Below are positions 57,409 through 64,000 of a stretch of 64,000 bases of DNA, one piece after another (the stretch's first letter is position 1; every line of letters begins with the position of its first letter). Origin of the DNA: Bacteroidota bacterium (GTDB taxonomy: Bacteria > Bacteroidota > Ignavibacteria > Palsa-1295). A model generated the notes under the pieces. The model had not been told where the DNA came from. It worked only from the letters and a program-made list of their open reading frames with translations, and did no database searches. Where the stretch lies: the NCBI GenBank assembly GCA_018266755.1, contig JAFDZW010000006.1, forward strand, positions 186,001 through 250,000, given 5' to 3'. Made by a program: the position numbers and the translations under genes.

Positions 57409-57987
57409 ATGTTGCAACGTGCACCTTGCACGGGAGGCAATCGTGCTCGACTTCGGTTCTATTTCAACAACCGTTCGGAGCATTTATTGAAGACGGCAGC
57501 ACAAGCAAGGGCACAGAACCGCGATTTCATCCGCGTCGGACGTTCGCGCATCCAAGGTAAGGGAGTGTTTGCTAAACGCAAGATCCCCCGTGGCACACGA
57601 ATCGTCGAGTATCTCGGCGAGCGAGTACCCATCTCGACATTGCTCGTGGAAATGGACGCCGGCAAACGCACACACACCTACATCTTTGCGCTTTCACATA
57701 CGATGACGATCGACGGTTCGGTAGGTGGCAGTGACGCACGTTTCATCAACCATAGCTGCGAACCGAACTGCGAAGCATGCGTGTTCGATGATCGTGTGTA
57801 TATCTATGCAATGCGAGATATTACCCGCGGCGAAGAGCTGACATTCGACTACCAACTCGGCCCCGCAATCCGTCGAAGCGGCCGTCGGTCGAAGGATGTG
57901 CTCGACGCGTATGCCTGCCACTGTGGCTCCCCGAAGTGCAGAGGGACGATGATCGCCTCGAAGCGGCGGTCTGAGTCTCGGCGATGA
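57409..57987 (+). CDS. SET-domain protein methyltransferase
   Basis: A 192-residue protein from the ATG at 57409; a start further in (e.g. TTG near 57486) would also keep the domain intact. SET motifs are complete: GRSRIQGKGVFAKRKIPRGTRIVEYLGE (N-SET), RFINHSCEPNCEA (111-123, cofactor and pseudoknot), GEELTFDY (141-148), and a post-SET CHCGSPKCRG with Cys170, Cys172 and Cys177 for zinc. Such enzymes methylate Lys using S-adenosylmethionine. In bacteria the known targets are chromatin-like or ribosomal proteins. The substrate here is unknown. Basic ends (ASKRRSESRR) could help DNA or RNA contact. The 177-bp spacer upstream is shared with the divergent flavoprotein gene. Confidence 0.9.
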   Translation: MLQRAPCTGGNRARLRFYFNNRSEHLLKTAAQARAQNRDFIRVGRSRIQGKGVFAKRKIPRGTRIVEYLGERVPISTLLVEMDAGKRTHTYIFALSHTMTIDGSVGGSDARFINHSCEPNCEACVFDDRVYIYAMRDITRGEELTFDYQLGPAIRRSGRRSKDVLDAYACHCGSPKCRGTMIASKRRSESRR

Positions 57988-58029
57988 TCGCCATATCCGA
58001 ACATCTATATCGATCAAAGGAGTTATTCT

Positions 58030-58551
58030 ATGAAACGATCAACCCAGAACAAAACCAAGCCATCGAAGAACCGCACACGTACCGTTGCAGCAACGATCAT
58101 GGCAGTACCGATGCTCACCGGCGCTGCATTCGCGCAGCGCGGCGGTGTGACGACCGATTCGGGTGCACAGTCCAAGATGACGGCAACCAGATCGAAAATG
58201 TACATCAAGTTCTCCGAGCGATTCATCAAGATGGAATCACCGCTAATGATCGCCGGGCTTGACGACGGGCACACGATCTATAAAAATCGCAGCGGTCAAT
58301 ATTTTTACATCGATCCCTCGACCGGCGATATGAAATTCATATCAACCGACATCTATATGAAGTGGACCGAGAAGTACATCAAAGGCAATTCGGGAAATGC
58401 TAGGCAGCTCAAGTATGAAGGCGGCCTGAAGCACTTCCCCGACGTGTCGATCGTCGGCGTAGACTCGCACGGTAACACACTGATGAAAAATGCCTCCGGT
58501 GAGGTATTTCATCTTGACCCGAAAACGGGCGACATGATATTTGATCGGTAA
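58030..58551 (+). CDS. Secreted protein with two internal repeats
   Basis: A 173-residue protein with a basic leader (MKRSTQNKTKPSKNRTRT) and signal-like hydrophobic stretch (VAATIMAVPMLTGAAFA, then QRGG). The mature region has two copies of a ~30-residue unit: GLDDGHTIYKNRSGQYFYIDPSTGDMKF (residues ~78-105) and GVDSHGNTLMKNASGEVFHLDPKTGDMIF (~142-170). Each contains the pattern N-x-S-G-x-x-F-x-x-DP-x-TGDM. Between them is SDIYMKWTEKYIKG, which echoes SKMYIKFSERFIKM in the first unit. No known family recognised. It lies 42 bp after the SET-domain gene and could be co-transcribed. Confidence 0.8.
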   Translation: MKRSTQNKTKPSKNRTRTVAATIMAVPMLTGAAFAQRGGVTTDSGAQSKMTATRSKMYIKFSERFIKMESPLMIAGLDDGHTIYKNRSGQYFYIDPSTGDMKFISTDIYMKWTEKYIKGNSGNARQLKYEGGLKHFPDVSIVGVDSHGNTLMKNASGEVFHLDPKTGDMIFDR

Positions 58552-58567
58552 ATACTATTCGCACAAC

Positions 58568-58595
58568 AAAGCCCGCCAACCGGCGGGCTTTTTAA
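58568..58595. terminator. Bidirectional terminator between convergent genes
   Basis: 10-bp stem (58568-58577 / 58582-58591) with an AACC loop, T-run on the plus side (CTTTTTAA) and an A-run before it (AAC-AAAG) usable by the minus-strand gene. Confidence 0.85.
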
Positions 58596-58606
58596 TTTAT
58601 GTACGA

Positions 58607-59953
58607 CTAGTACACAACGAAGCGACCAATAGGTTGGCCAGTCTCCGAATGTACAAGATATACCCCTCGTGCAGCCGGTGCCACAAAGGTATTCCCGCTT
58701 CGAGGTTCAAACCATAGCACTTCTTGACCGAGTGAGTTTATTGTACGGATTGAAGACAATCCAGCAACATCTAACGGCAATTCGATACGTACTTGCTCGC
58801 CATGCTGAACAGGGTTTGGATATATCGAGACCTTGAGTAATTTCTGCGAATTCCGGTCGACGGCCAGCGTACTCGTATCGGCCCAATACAGGCGTTCGTC
58901 GTATGCCTGGATCATATAGATCTTCCCGGTCGAAGTCTCGTAAAATGTTTGTTCGCTTCTCATCCCCGTCGCATCGAGCCCCAGCCCGCGGTCTGTGCTC
59001 TGCCACCAGGCGCCATGACGCATGAAGTATGTCGCGCCGAAGGTTGCCGTGCCGGTTCGTGACGAATAGCGGTCTCCGTTACGAGCGAAGTGTATGTTAT
59101 TGAGTTGCGCATCGTACCACCATGAACCGGTACCGCCCACCTGCATCCGTTGCCATTGTGTCGGCTTGCCAATCTCGTCGCGGTGCTTTACGAGATTCAG
59201 ATGCACCAGCACACCCGACGCGTCTGCACGCGCGATGCCTTCGAAGCTCAAATAGACACTGTCATCGGGTGAGACCGATAGCCCGCTCGCACTTGAAATA
59301 AAGACGGTATTTTCAATCGTATTTGCACCGTCAATAACGATCTGCTCATGCTGCCATGTGAGTCCGAGATCATCCGAAACGAAGAGGCCTTTCGTGTCCG
59401 GCGCTTGGTCGTCTGCGATGGTAATGTAGACTCGTCCGTGCGAATCGGCGGCGAGACGATCGACAAATGGCTTGATCGGTAACCCAGTATTTCGTTGCTG
59501 CCAGTGCTTGCCGGCGTCCGATGAATAGAATATGCCATCACCTACGTACCCTTCCACCATATCCGACGTCCCCGTCGCTGCAAAGATGTTGCCGGAGCCC
59601 GCTTCCTGGAACATGACGACGGGATAACTCCCGACGACAACCGAATCCCATGTCAGGCCGAGATCCATGCTTACGAAAATCTTCCCATTGCCCCCGCCGT
59701 AGAGTACATGCGAGGGATCAAGAAAGAGCGTGTATAGTCTGGAAGCGGTGAAGATCGTATCGAAGTGCTGTCCCGCATTCGAACTGCGAAACACCATCGA
59801 GGGAGTCGAATAGAACAGGACGGAATCCTGCATCCCGGCAAGACCGGTTTTCGGTCCCCCAGGGAATTCGTAAGTCGTGAGCCAGAATTTCTGGGCATGT
59901 ATATTACCGGCAAATCCAATGATTGCCACGAGGAGAATCAGGGTCGTTTTCAT
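58607..59953 (-). CDS. T9SS-exported BNR-repeat propeller protein
   Basis: A 448-residue protein; the ATG at 59953 is chosen because it opens the signal peptide (MKTTLILLVAIIGFAGNIHA, then QKF), whereas the longer frame has no such signal. The body has BNR-type repeats (SSNAGQHFDTI, SMDLGLTWDSV, SSDAGKHWQQR, SDDLGLTWQHE) of a sialidase-like propeller, spaced ~50 residues. From VSIYPNPVQHGEQVRIELPL through TINSLGQEVLWFE to GVYLVHSETGQPIGRFVVY is a type A T9SS sorting domain. A surface or released protein is expected. No catalytic sialidase residues are clear. It shares style with the cargo gene at 13725. Confidence 0.88.
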   Translation of the reverse strand: MKTTLILLVAIIGFAGNIHAQKFWLTTYEFPGGPKTGLAGMQDSVLFYSTPSMVFRSSNAGQHFDTIFTASRLYTLFLDPSHVLYGGGNGKIFVSMDLGLTWDSVVVGSYPVVMFQEAGSGNIFAATGTSDMVEGYVGDGIFYSSDAGKHWQQRNTGLPIKPFVDRLAADSHGRVYITIADDQAPDTKGLFVSDDLGLTWQHEQIVIDGANTIENTVFISSASGLSVSPDDSVYLSFEGIARADASGVLVHLNLVKHRDEIGKPTQWQRMQVGGTGSWWYDAQLNNIHFARNGDRYSSRTGTATFGATYFMRHGAWWQSTDRGLGLDATGMRSEQTFYETSTGKIYMIQAYDERLYWADTSTLAVDRNSQKLLKVSIYPNPVQHGEQVRIELPLDVAGLSSIRTINSLGQEVLWFEPRSGNTFVAPAARGVYLVHSETGQPIGRFVVY

Positions 59954-60066
59954 TCGGGGTACGGATGCAAATAAATTTACCCCACTCGATACGAAATTAG
60001 GTACCAACCGTTTCACACATTGCGCTTTTCATTCCTATACCATAACGGTTGACAAATAGTAAAGTA

Positions 60067-60816
60067 TTAGTGAAGAGCAACCGTGAGTGACACGTTCTTC
60101 GCCTCCGCATGCGAACTTAGTCCCGGTGCTGTGGCATAGACGCGAAGTTCATTCTCGAGCTGATACGAACCATTCTTGAGTGTGACGCCCGGCGCCGGAC
60201 TATCAAACGGAATCGAGCAGCTTCCGTCTTTGTCGAGATTCACCGTTCTTGTACTGTCGCCGTTAAGGATCAATTTCGTGCCGTCCGGACTGAGCGTAAT
60301 ATCCTGAAATGTCAGCGCACCTCCGCCAACCGCAAGACCTAAGCTATCGAGGATATTCGTCCGAATAAAAATATCGAGCCGTCCCCCGCCCGCAATATGT
60401 ACGCCGTGCACGTTCAGTGTCGATCGGAAGGCATAGCTTCCAGCTTGATTCACCACGAGCTCCGAAAGCACACGGTTATTGGCTTTGGCCTCGCATGGCC
60501 ACTGTGAAGCACTTGCCCCCGGAATCCCATGCACGACGCAGGAGACACGATCGAAATGCGGCGCGTCGCTCGATGCGATCGTATTGCCGTCCGTCGCGGC
60601 GGTGCTCGTTGGCGAACTATAGCGATGGGTTTCGGGGCTGGCCGAGGTCGAGTTGTCTGCATCGTTCGCCATGCCATTGAGTTCGGTAATGACGATCACT
60701 CCATCGAGATCGACCGGCTTTTTCTTCCCGGTGCCACATCCGCTGAGAAGCAGGATGCAGGCGGCTGCGACGCAGACTGCACGAGGAGCAACGAATAACA
60801 TACCGAGTAACTGCAT
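60067..60816 (-). CDS. Lipoprotein of unknown function
   Basis: A 249-residue protein with a lipoprotein signal (MQLLGMLFVAPRAVCVAAACILLLSGC; lipobox LLSGC). The first ~50 mature residues are Thr/Ser-rich and probably flexible (SASPETHRYSSPTSTAATDG). Then comes a beta-rich domain (VVHGIPGASASQWPCEAKAN, SYAFRSTLNVHGVHIAGGGRLDIFI, SYQLENELRVYATAPGL). No family recognised. A very strong Shine-Dalgarno (AAGGAGGG) sits just upstream of the ATG, next to a perfect AT-rich inverted repeat (60826-60851). Confidence 0.8.
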   Translation of the reverse strand: MQLLGMLFVAPRAVCVAAACILLLSGCGTGKKKPVDLDGVIVITELNGMANDADNSTSASPETHRYSSPTSTAATDGNTIASSDAPHFDRVSCVVHGIPGASASQWPCEAKANNRVLSELVVNQAGSYAFRSTLNVHGVHIAGGGRLDIFIRTNILDSLGLAVGGGALTFQDITLSPDGTKLILNGDSTRTVNLDKDGSCSIPFDSPAPGVTLKNGSYQLENELRVYATAPGLSSHAEAKNVSLTVALH

Positions 60817-60825
60817 ATTCCCTCC

Positions 60826-60851
60826 TTATTATATGGTGGCCCATATAATAA
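60826..60851. promoter_or_regulatory. AT-rich perfect inverted repeat beside a ribosome-binding site
   Basis: TTATTATATGG (60826-60836) pairs exactly with CCATATAATAA (60841-60851) around TGGC. It touches the Shine-Dalgarno of the lipoprotein gene, so it could be an operator or an RNA hairpin controlling translation. Confidence 0.55.
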
Positions 60852-61139
60852 ACACGGTAACAGAGAGAAATAATGCACACTCGTCCCCGGAGCCGTCTGC
60901 GAGTTTACGATATCGCGTAGTCGTTGTGAGGAGAACAGATCACCAGACCCTACCGGCGTGCGTTTGCATCACTGTGTACGTTCCATGATGTTTCGGTGAC
61001 ATGCTAACGATACTGCTGGGCGAGTCTACGGCAAGAGCCCTCGGAACATCCGGACGTCTTCTCAATCCGAATACATGAAAGGATTTATGAGTGGCATTTT
61101 TACGTTATGCCTGACTTCACCCACAACACATTGATTCCC
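60852..61139. other. Spacer between divergent lipoprotein and OmpA genes
   Basis: With the inverted repeat this is a 323-bp gap (60817-61139). No gene or RNA is recognised; it should contain the promoters of both neighbours. Confidence 0.6.
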
Positions 61140-62123
61140 ATGCGTTACCTCATCACACTCATCCTGGTGTGTGCCGGAGTCGATCTCTATGCTCAATGCC
61201 CAGATGGGTATGTGACCTCAAACGAGAATCTCGTCACAAACGGAGATTTCTCAGCCGGACCGAGCGGATTCCAAAGCGATTACATCTACTCCAATCGACA
61301 CTCGACCGGTGACAATGCAGTGCTCGACGAAGGCTATTATGCGGTCGTAAACGATCCGCACTGGGTTCATCTTGGCTACGCCCAGTGCACCGACCATACA
61401 TCCTCAGGTGGCAACATGATGGTGATCAACGGGTCGCAGAAACCCGGCCAAGCTGTATGGAAACAACAGATAGCCGTCAAACCGAACACATATTACTATT
61501 TCTCCACTTGGATTGCAAATTTGGTCCCGAAGGCGCCATCAAAGCTCGTGTTTTCCATTAACGGTACGCAGCTCGGAGATCCCATCGTCGCAGCAGAACA
61601 GACCTGTGTGTGGAAGCAGTTCTTTGCGGTATGGTTCTCGGGCAACGCGACCGAAGCGGATATCAGTATTGTGAATCTCAATCTGGAGTGGATGGGTAAT
61701 GATTTTGCGCTCGACGACATTGTATTTTATACCTGCGAGCACCAGAATCTTGACACAAAGGTTTCTGATGCAAAGGTTGGCGAAACGATTGTTCTCCGCA
61801 ACATCGTCTTCGACAATGCGAGGTGGGATATCAAGCCTGCTTCGACCGAAGAGCTCGAAGTGTTACGGCACTATTTGGTCTCACACAAAACGGCTATGAT
61901 CGAAATCGATGGACACACGGACAATGTCGGCGACGACGAATCGAACCTCACACTCTCGAAGAACCGCGCAAAAGCCGTGTACGACTACCTCATTTCAAAG
62001 GGAATCTCAAAGAGTCGTCTGACATACCAGGGTTTCGGCAAAACCAGGCCGATCGATTCCAACGAAACGATAGAAGGCAGGCAGAAAAACCGGAGAGTAG
62101 AGTTCATTCTTACGAGAAAGTAA
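61140..62123 (+). CDS. Jelly-roll domain fused to OmpA peptidoglycan-binding domain
   Basis: A 327-residue protein from the ATG at 61140, which opens the signal peptide (MRYLITLILVCAGVDLYA, then QCP). Residues ~30-205 form a carbohydrate-binding-type jelly roll: NLVTNGDFSAGPSGFQSDY at the start, GKAVWKQQIAV-like (GQAVWKQQIAVKPNTYYYFSTWI) in the middle and DFALDDIVF at the end. Residues ~215-327 are an OmpA C-terminal domain (IEIDGHTDNVGDDESNLTLSKNRAKAVYDYLISKGI, ending GRQKNRRVEFILTRK). It should sit at the outer membrane bound to peptidoglycan and present a sugar- or protein-binding module. Single gene. Confidence 0.88.
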   Translation: MRYLITLILVCAGVDLYAQCPDGYVTSNENLVTNGDFSAGPSGFQSDYIYSNRHSTGDNAVLDEGYYAVVNDPHWVHLGYAQCTDHTSSGGNMMVINGSQKPGQAVWKQQIAVKPNTYYYFSTWIANLVPKAPSKLVFSINGTQLGDPIVAAEQTCVWKQFFAVWFSGNATEADISIVNLNLEWMGNDFALDDIVFYTCEHQNLDTKVSDAKVGETIVLRNIVFDNARWDIKPASTEELEVLRHYLVSHKTAMIEIDGHTDNVGDDESNLTLSKNRAKAVYDYLISKGISKSRLTYQGFGKTRPIDSNETIEGRQKNRRVEFILTRK

Positions 62124-62806
62124 AGTCCCGTTGTGTCACCGTCCTCGCTCGTCGGCTAGCTACAACGTGCCGCCACCCGACGAATCGAGAAGCCCTTTGT
62201 TCTGAGGCACAATGCTGTCCGTAGAAGTATGTCACGCACTCAGAACAGCTGCTTTAACGCTCGCGTACATATAAGTGTAACCGTGACCTCTGCGACGATC
62301 GAAGAACACAATGCCGGATCCCAGCTGAAAGAGCAGTACGCCGTTTCCGACCTAATTGATGTTCACCGATACTCCTGGATTTGCACAGAACACTTCGCTG
62401 TGGACATCGAAGTATTATTCAACTGACTCAATGACGTCCGCGCGTTTTGGAACGGACGGCTTTGTGTGGCAATCCACATGAACCTGTATCGATGCTGTTA
62501 AAATAAACGTACCCTAGATCGGATGCTTGGGCAGAAACGAAGATCCGAGACGGTTCGAACGTAATCGACCAACCGAAAACGTTGCCGTCACTCGGGTGCA
62601 TGGCAGAAACAATATGCACTATCAGACTGGACGGGGTGAATTGCACATTCTTCGATCAGCAGGATCGTTGTACAACTTCCGCGAAGGCTACACCGGCCAC
62701 TATTGTCTACTCGACTGGCGCACGCATACAACTGAGACGCATCGAATCGATCATCCGTCTTTAATCGTCATCAGATCGTTTTCTGATGCGTGATAATTTC
62801 TCCAAC
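62124..62806. other. 683-bp region without a convincing gene
   Basis: Only short frames occur on both strands. On the minus strand some segments read like protein (e.g. around 62540-62640 and 62260-62400) but are broken by stops and frame changes, which would fit a decayed gene. No repeats or RNA motifs recognised. Confidence 0.5.
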
Positions 62807-64000
62807 CTACTTCAACACGACGAATTTAGCCGTCTCTATGCCGGTAGATGTTCGAATCTCAGCAGAATAGACGCCATCGGGTAGATCGCGACAATCGATC
62901 TCGATTGAGTGTTTTCCGCGCTCCTCGTCACGATCGGAAAGCAATTTCACTCGTTGACCGATCGCGTTGATCAGATCGATCTCGACGTGCCCGAAGGTAG
63001 AGAGATCATAACTCAGCGTCGTGGATGCCATAACCGGATTAGGGATGACAGTTGTGATTGCTCCGTCCCCAACGGCATCTGCACCGACGGATTGCCGTGC
63101 AGTGATCGCAACCGTAGCGAGCCAGATATCTTGGTAGCCATGATTGTCGGAGCACACTCCATCATACGACTGAGTTACACCTCCGACGACGAACTTGCCG
63201 TCAGTGGTTTGGATGACTTGACCCGCATATTCGATGGACGCGCCGCCAAAACATTGTCGTGCACGAATGTCGCCGGTCGGCGACAATTTCAGAAGCCACA
63301 GATCTGTGTTCTGCGTGTGCAGCGGAACAACATCGCCATCGGAAGACCCGGTATCGCCAAGCACGACAAGATCACCGTCGCTGCTCTCGATCACAGACCG
63401 AAAAATATCCTGCCCTTTTCCACCGTAACATCGCTGCCATACCATTGTGCCGGCAGCATCGAGCTTCACAACCCATCCGTCATCCCCACCGAGGTAGGCT
63501 GCCGTGTCAAACGAAGAATTGATTGTATACCCCACCATGACAAAGCCGTCGTCGTTCGTTTGCGCAATCGAGAGTCCCCAATCGCCACCCTGAGCACCGA
63601 GGATGGACTGCCATTCAAGGTCGCCAACGGAATTGAGTTTCAGCACGATGGCGTCTGCCGATCGATGGTCATTTGGGTCGACGTTAAGGAGATTAGTTGT
63701 CCCGACGATTGCGTAGCCGCCGTCTCGGGTGGTAATTACACGGCCGACTTCTTCCTCATACACCCCACCATAGCACCGTTGCCACTGAAGCTGGCCGCTC
63801 GAACTCAACTTCACGACCCAGATATCACTAGCGCCATGTACTCCCGACACATCCCCGTCATACGAATCTGTGACCCCAACAAACAGCATTCCTCCGTCCG
63901 GCGAGGCAACAATGGATACGGCCTCATCGACGCCGCTCCCGCCGTAGCAATGCTGCCAGAGAATCGTGCCGGTCGAACTTAGTTTGACAACCCATGCGTC
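62807..64000 (-). CDS. T9SS-exported repeat protein (5' end outside window)
   Basis: The frame is open from the right window edge to a stop at 62807, at least 397 residues. The body consists of ~50-60-residue repeats with the pattern D-x-W-V-V-K-L-x-x-x-G-x-x-x-WQRCYGG (e.g. DAWVVKLSSTGTILWQHCYGG, DIWVVKLSSSGQLQWQRCYGG, DGWVVKLDAAGTMVWQRCYGG, DLWLLKLSPTGDIRARQCFGG), followed by DGGYAIVG-type strands; these predict a beta propeller. The C-terminal ~85 residues, from VIPNPVMASTTLSYDL through LINAIGQRVKLL to PDGVYSAEIRTSTG, form a type A T9SS sorting domain. An N-terminal signal peptide must lie outside the window. Confidence 0.87.
   Translation of the reverse strand, partial: DAWVVKLSSTGTILWQHCYGGSGVDEAVSIVASPDGGMLFVGVTDSYDGDVSGVHGASDIWVVKLSSSGQLQWQRCYGGVYEEEVGRVITTRDGGYAIVGTTNLLNVDPNDHRSADAIVLKLNSVGDLEWQSILGAQGGDWGLSIAQTNDDGFVMVGYTINSSFDTAAYLGGDDGWVVKLDAAGTMVWQRCYGGKGQDIFRSVIESSDGDLVVLGDTGSSDGDVVPLHTQNTDLWLLKLSPTGDIRARQCFGGASIEYAGQVIQTTDGKFVVGGVTQSYDGVCSDNHGYQDIWLATVAITARQSVGADAVGDGAITTVIPNPVMASTTLSYDLSTFGHVEIDLINAIGQRVKLLSDRDEERGKHSIEIDCRDLPDGVYSAEIRTSTGIETAKFVVLK

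Overview
The window looks like a chromosomal segment of a moderately GC-rich, Gram-negative bacterium of the Bacteroidota/Chlorobiota (FCB) superphylum. A Kapabacteria-like or deep Bacteroidota lineage is my best guess, made from protein features and not from a marker-gene search. Supporting evidence: three secreted proteins with type A C-terminal sorting domains of the type IX secretion system (T9SS); a protein with the TPR-PD40-CRD-OmpA order of the T9SS component PorE; a TonB-dependent receptor next to a DUF4249 lipoprotein; a bacillithiol-type deacetylase (BshB1); many lipoproteins and outer-membrane barrels; and a Bacteroidetes-type TTTG/TAnnTTTG promoter before the HU gene. No prophage, complete insertion sequence, CRISPR array or rRNA was seen. 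One tRNA (Lys, anticodon TTT) is present.

Layout. 1-7288 (all minus): a coenzyme A gene (coaE), two tandem outer-membrane barrel paralogues, then an NAD and nitrogen group (nadB, a TPM-domain protein, a NadE-amidase-like hydrolase, glutamate dehydrogenase, and a secreted protein cut by the window edge). 7289-7877 has no convincing gene but folds into a large closed RNA-like structure of about 379 nt that I cannot assign to a known class. 7878-11015: a secreted protein, a poly-C tract, a decayed DUF559 endonuclease gene framed by inverted hairpin repeats, tRNA-Lys, a lipoprotein and a double palindrome. 11020-13430 (minus): murA with Asp at the fosfomycin-target Cys position, and a secreted beta-propeller. 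13725-23391 (plus): a T9SS propeller cargo, miaB, a TonB receptor/DUF4249/barrel trio, and HU.

23481-32154 (minus) is a tightly packed seven-gene run: epimerase, Ig-like lipoprotein, APC permease, bshB1, PD40-OmpA lipoprotein, barrel lipoprotein and small lipoprotein. 32303-37990 (plus) is an overlapping four-gene operon: argS, a CNNM/CorC-type transporter, the PorE-like protein, and nadD. It converges on mfd through a shared CTAG stop. 41652-46440 (minus): a membrane protein, ligA and a RodZ-like protein. 46996-55168: rpoB and rpoC, without the usual ribosomal-protein genes upstream. 55413-64000: small surface and regulatory genes, including a SET-domain protein, a nitronate-monooxygenase-like enzyme, two T9SS cargo proteins and a jelly-roll/OmpA fusion.

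How the genes fit together: NAD supply and use recurs (nadB, NadE-like amidase, nadD, NAD-type glutamate dehydrogenase, NAD-dependent ligase). The other main theme is the cell surface: peptidoglycan synthesis (murA), peptidoglycan-anchored OmpA proteins, T9SS machinery and T9SS cargo. The best candidates for something undescribed are the 7331-7709 RNA and the DUF559 hairpin-repeat cassette at 9197-9855.
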